Of a DNA stretch of 14,621 nt, positions 13,537 through 14,621 are shown piece after piece. A program made the position numbers and the translations under genes. The notes under the pieces were generated by a model. The model had not been told where the DNA came from and did no database searches. It worked only from the letters and a program-made list of their open reading frames with translations. The stretch's first letter is position 1. Each line of letters starts with the position of its first letter. The stretch is from a bacterium (lineage in GTDB: Bacteria > Bacillota_I > Bacilli_A > RF39 > UBA660). The DNA lies in the NCBI GenBank assembly GCA_019421005.1, contig JAHZGA010000024.1, positions 1 through 14,621 on the forward strand, written 5' to 3'.

Positions 13537-13550
13537 ATGTAAATTTACAT
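13537..13550. promoter_or_regulatory. 14-bp perfect palindrome, candidate operator
   Basis: ATGTAAATTTACAT is perfectly self-complementary and ends 19 bases before the -35 of the promoter at 13570. The position would suit an activator or repressor of the TasA-like pair. A/T-rich palindromes arise easily by chance at this composition, so this is only a candidate. Confidence 0.3.
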
Positions 13551-13569
13551 GAAAATATCATTAAACATA

Positions 13570-13598
13570 TTGCTAAAAATCAAATAAAATGTTATATT
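13570..13598 (+). promoter_or_regulatory. Promoter of the tandem TasA-like genes
   Basis: TTGCTA (13570-13575), 17-base spacer, TATATT (13593-13598), giving 4/6 and 5/6 matches to the consensus. The AAGGAG ribosome site and ATG at 13631 follow within 33 bases. Confidence 0.6.
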
Positions 13599-13630
13599 TT
13601 AATTAATATGTAATAGTAAGGAGCTAGAAT

Positions 13631-14197
13631 ATGAAATTGAAAACTGTTATTGTTATATCTTTGATTTGTATTGTCGGAGTTTTATCAGTAGCTTATGCAA
13701 CATTGAGTAAAAATTTATCAATAAACGGGACAGCCGAAGTAACGGGGAACACTTGGGATGTCCATATTGAAAATGCTACATGTACTAAAACTGGTTCAGC
13801 TGTAGCTGGAACTCCAACTATAAGTGGAACTACTATTCAAATAAAAGGTATGACTTTAATGGCTGCTGGTGATACAGCAACATGTACATTTGATGTTAAA
13901 AATGGAGGTAGTGTAGCAGCTAAATTAAATAGCATTACTAATTTATCACCAACTATAGAAGGTACTGGATCAACGGCAACAGCTGATGCTAATATAGTAG
14001 CTAATAATTATACTTTTACACTTACATATAATGATAACACAGCTATTAATAATAGTAATTCATACGCAACTATTGAAGCTAATAGTTCTAGAACAATGAA
14101 AATTGTTGCAACATACAAAACTAATAACACTGGAATCCCAACTAATGATGTTACGATTGATAATTTAGGTGTAACTTTAGAATACGTTCAGAAATAG
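13631..14197 (+). CDS. Secreted TasA/camelysin-like protein with SipW-type signal sequence
   Basis: 188-residue predicted exported protein. Short basic N-terminus (MKLK), hydrophobic segment (about 5-20), and SVAYATLS, where signal peptidase could cut after Ala-Tyr-Ala. The mature part is Thr/Asn/Ser-rich and probably beta-sheet, with two cysteines (C51 and C85) that could pair. GNTWDV, SITNLSP, NNYTFTLTYND and VTLEYVQK are shared, exactly or nearly, with the minus-strand protein at 1770-2351. It resembles the SipW-dependent TasA/CalY group that forms matrix fibres or surface coats. No LPXTG motif or transmembrane anchor is visible, so release or fibre formation is likely. AAGGAG precedes the start. 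The next gene begins nine bases downstream and is a shorter relative. Confidence 0.6.
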   Translation: MKLKTVIVISLICIVGVLSVAYATLSKNLSINGTAEVTGNTWDVHIENATCTKTGSAVAGTPTISGTTIQIKGMTLMAAGDTATCTFDVKNGGSVAAKLNSITNLSPTIEGTGSTATADANIVANNYTFTLTYNDNTAINNSNSYATIEANSSRTMKIVATYKTNNTGIPTNDVTIDNLGVTLEYVQK

Positions 14198-14206
14198 GAG
14201 AAAAAT

Positions 14207-14497
14207 ATGAGTAGGAACTTAAAACTAATAACAATAGAGGGATTAATTTTAATTGTTGTGGCTTTATCAGTAGCGTATGCAACATTAGGACAAACTTTAA
14301 ATGTAACAGGTACAGCTCAAGTAACAGGAAATACTTGGAATGTAAAATTTGGAACACCAAGTTGTACATCAAGTGGTACTGGAGCAACTAAAAATGTTAT
14401 AGTTAAAATTGAATATAAATCAACTGCAACAGCAATACCAACTGGAAATGTTACAATTGGAAACATGGGAGCAACTTTAGTATATTCACAAGCTTAA
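14207..14497 (+). CDS. Short TasA/camelysin-like secreted protein, apparent internal-deletion paralogue
   Basis: 96-residue predicted exported protein. The hydrophobic signal segment ends LSVAYATLGQ, followed by VTGTAQVTGNTWNV, nearly identical to the preceding protein. It then jumps from PSCTSSGTG to VIVKIEYKSTATAIPTGNV and TLVYSQA, which match the last 40 or so residues of the 188-residue neighbour. About 90 residues of the middle, including SITNLSP and the second cysteine, are missing, while the reading frame and both ends are intact. It is either a functional minimal version or a decaying duplicate. Its ribosome site (TAGGAG) overlaps the stop of the preceding gene, so translation is probably coupled. 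A strong terminator begins at its stop codon. Confidence 0.6.
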   Translation: MSRNLKLITIEGLILIVVALSVAYATLGQTLNVTGTAQVTGNTWNVKFGTPSCTSSGTGATKNVIVKIEYKSTATAIPTGNVTIGNMGATLVYSQA

Positions 14498-14517
14498 AAA
14501 CGCATAAGCGTTTTTTT
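14496..14517 (+). terminator. Strong intrinsic terminator after the TasA-like pair
   Basis: AAAAACGC (14496-14503) pairs with GCGTTTTT (14508-14515) around the loop ATAA, with T residues to 14517. It is the most GC-containing hairpin in the window and overlaps the stop codon. The T tract is also the left half of a perfect 20-base palindrome (14511-14530). Confidence 0.88.
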
Positions 14518-14551
14518 GTTAACAAAAAAAGTATTATTATCTTGTTTTGAA

Positions 14552-14621
14552 AGTTGTAATGATGCCATAAAAGAGTGATTTTAAAAAGAATATCGAAAAA
14601 ATTTCGACATTCTTTAATTAT
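14552..14621 (-). repeat. Right copy of terminal inverted repeat
   Basis: Reverse complement of positions 1-70 with one mismatch (14566). The outer 55 bases are identical to those at the other end. Apart from the terminator, nothing else is recognised between 14518 and 14551. Read outwards, a short open stretch ends in SCNDAIKE and a TGA stop just before the hairpin, but no gene start is visible. Confidence 0.93.

Noticed and set aside
1..14621. A transposon or linear plasmid bounded by terminal inverted repeats
   Set aside because: There is no transposase, integrase, replication or terminal-protein gene, and the interior carries housekeeping genes (obg, murC). The exact 55-base match points to an assembly node.
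14552..14621. A tracrRNA or CRISPR leader at the end repeat (GTTGTAAT start followed by hairpin)
   Set aside because: No repeat-spacer array or Cas gene is present, and the resemblance is only a few bases in A/T-rich sequence.

Overview
The window is about three-quarters A+T. Its genes have strong AGGAGG-type ribosome sites and sigma-A-like promoters, TGA is read as stop, and the products include MurC, a secreted L,D-transpeptidase and an Obg GTPase with a C-terminal OCT domain. Together these suggest an uncultivated, low-GC, walled member of the Bacillota (Bacilli, possibly the RF39/Erysipelotrichia-like 'Tenericutes' side). The taxon is an inference. The two ends of the window are inverted copies of each other: 70 bases with one mismatch, of which the outer 55 are identical. 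It therefore looks like a complete assembly contig bounded by one repeat.

Layout. 1-210: inverted repeat and promoter. 211-1729: L,D-transpeptidase with three Ig-like domains, then a MazG-like NTP pyrophosphohydrolase. 1770-2351 (minus): TasA/SipW-type secreted protein. 2470-3947: obg and a small HTH-like protein. 3944-4231 (minus): DUF192 protein, overlapping its neighbour tail to tail. 4382-6781: three consecutive genes for helical-repeat proteins that look like mTERF proteins, a family known mainly from mitochondria and plastids; two of them are built from near-identical 105-bp tandem repeats. 6936-12147: a compact Tad/Flp pilus operon (Flp pilin, TadE, a second minor pilin, TadZ, TadA, TadB, TadC). 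12205-13512: murC. 13631-14497: two tandem TasA/SipW-type proteins, the second apparently an internally deleted copy. 14498-14621: terminator and the second inverted repeat.

How it fits together. The Tad operon starts at a near-consensus promoter. An intrinsic hairpin just after flp probably limits read-through, so that pilin is made in excess of the machinery. TadA is the motor ATPase, TadB and TadC the membrane platform, TadZ the ParA-like localisation ATPase, and TadE and its neighbour the minor pilins. No prepilin peptidase is present here. TadB is unusual: it carries about 170 extra N-terminal residues predicted to lie outside the cell, including an Ig-like domain of the kind found three times in the L,D-transpeptidase.

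The most unusual content is the mTERF-like trio, followed by the TadB ectodomain and the end-to-end inverted repeat.
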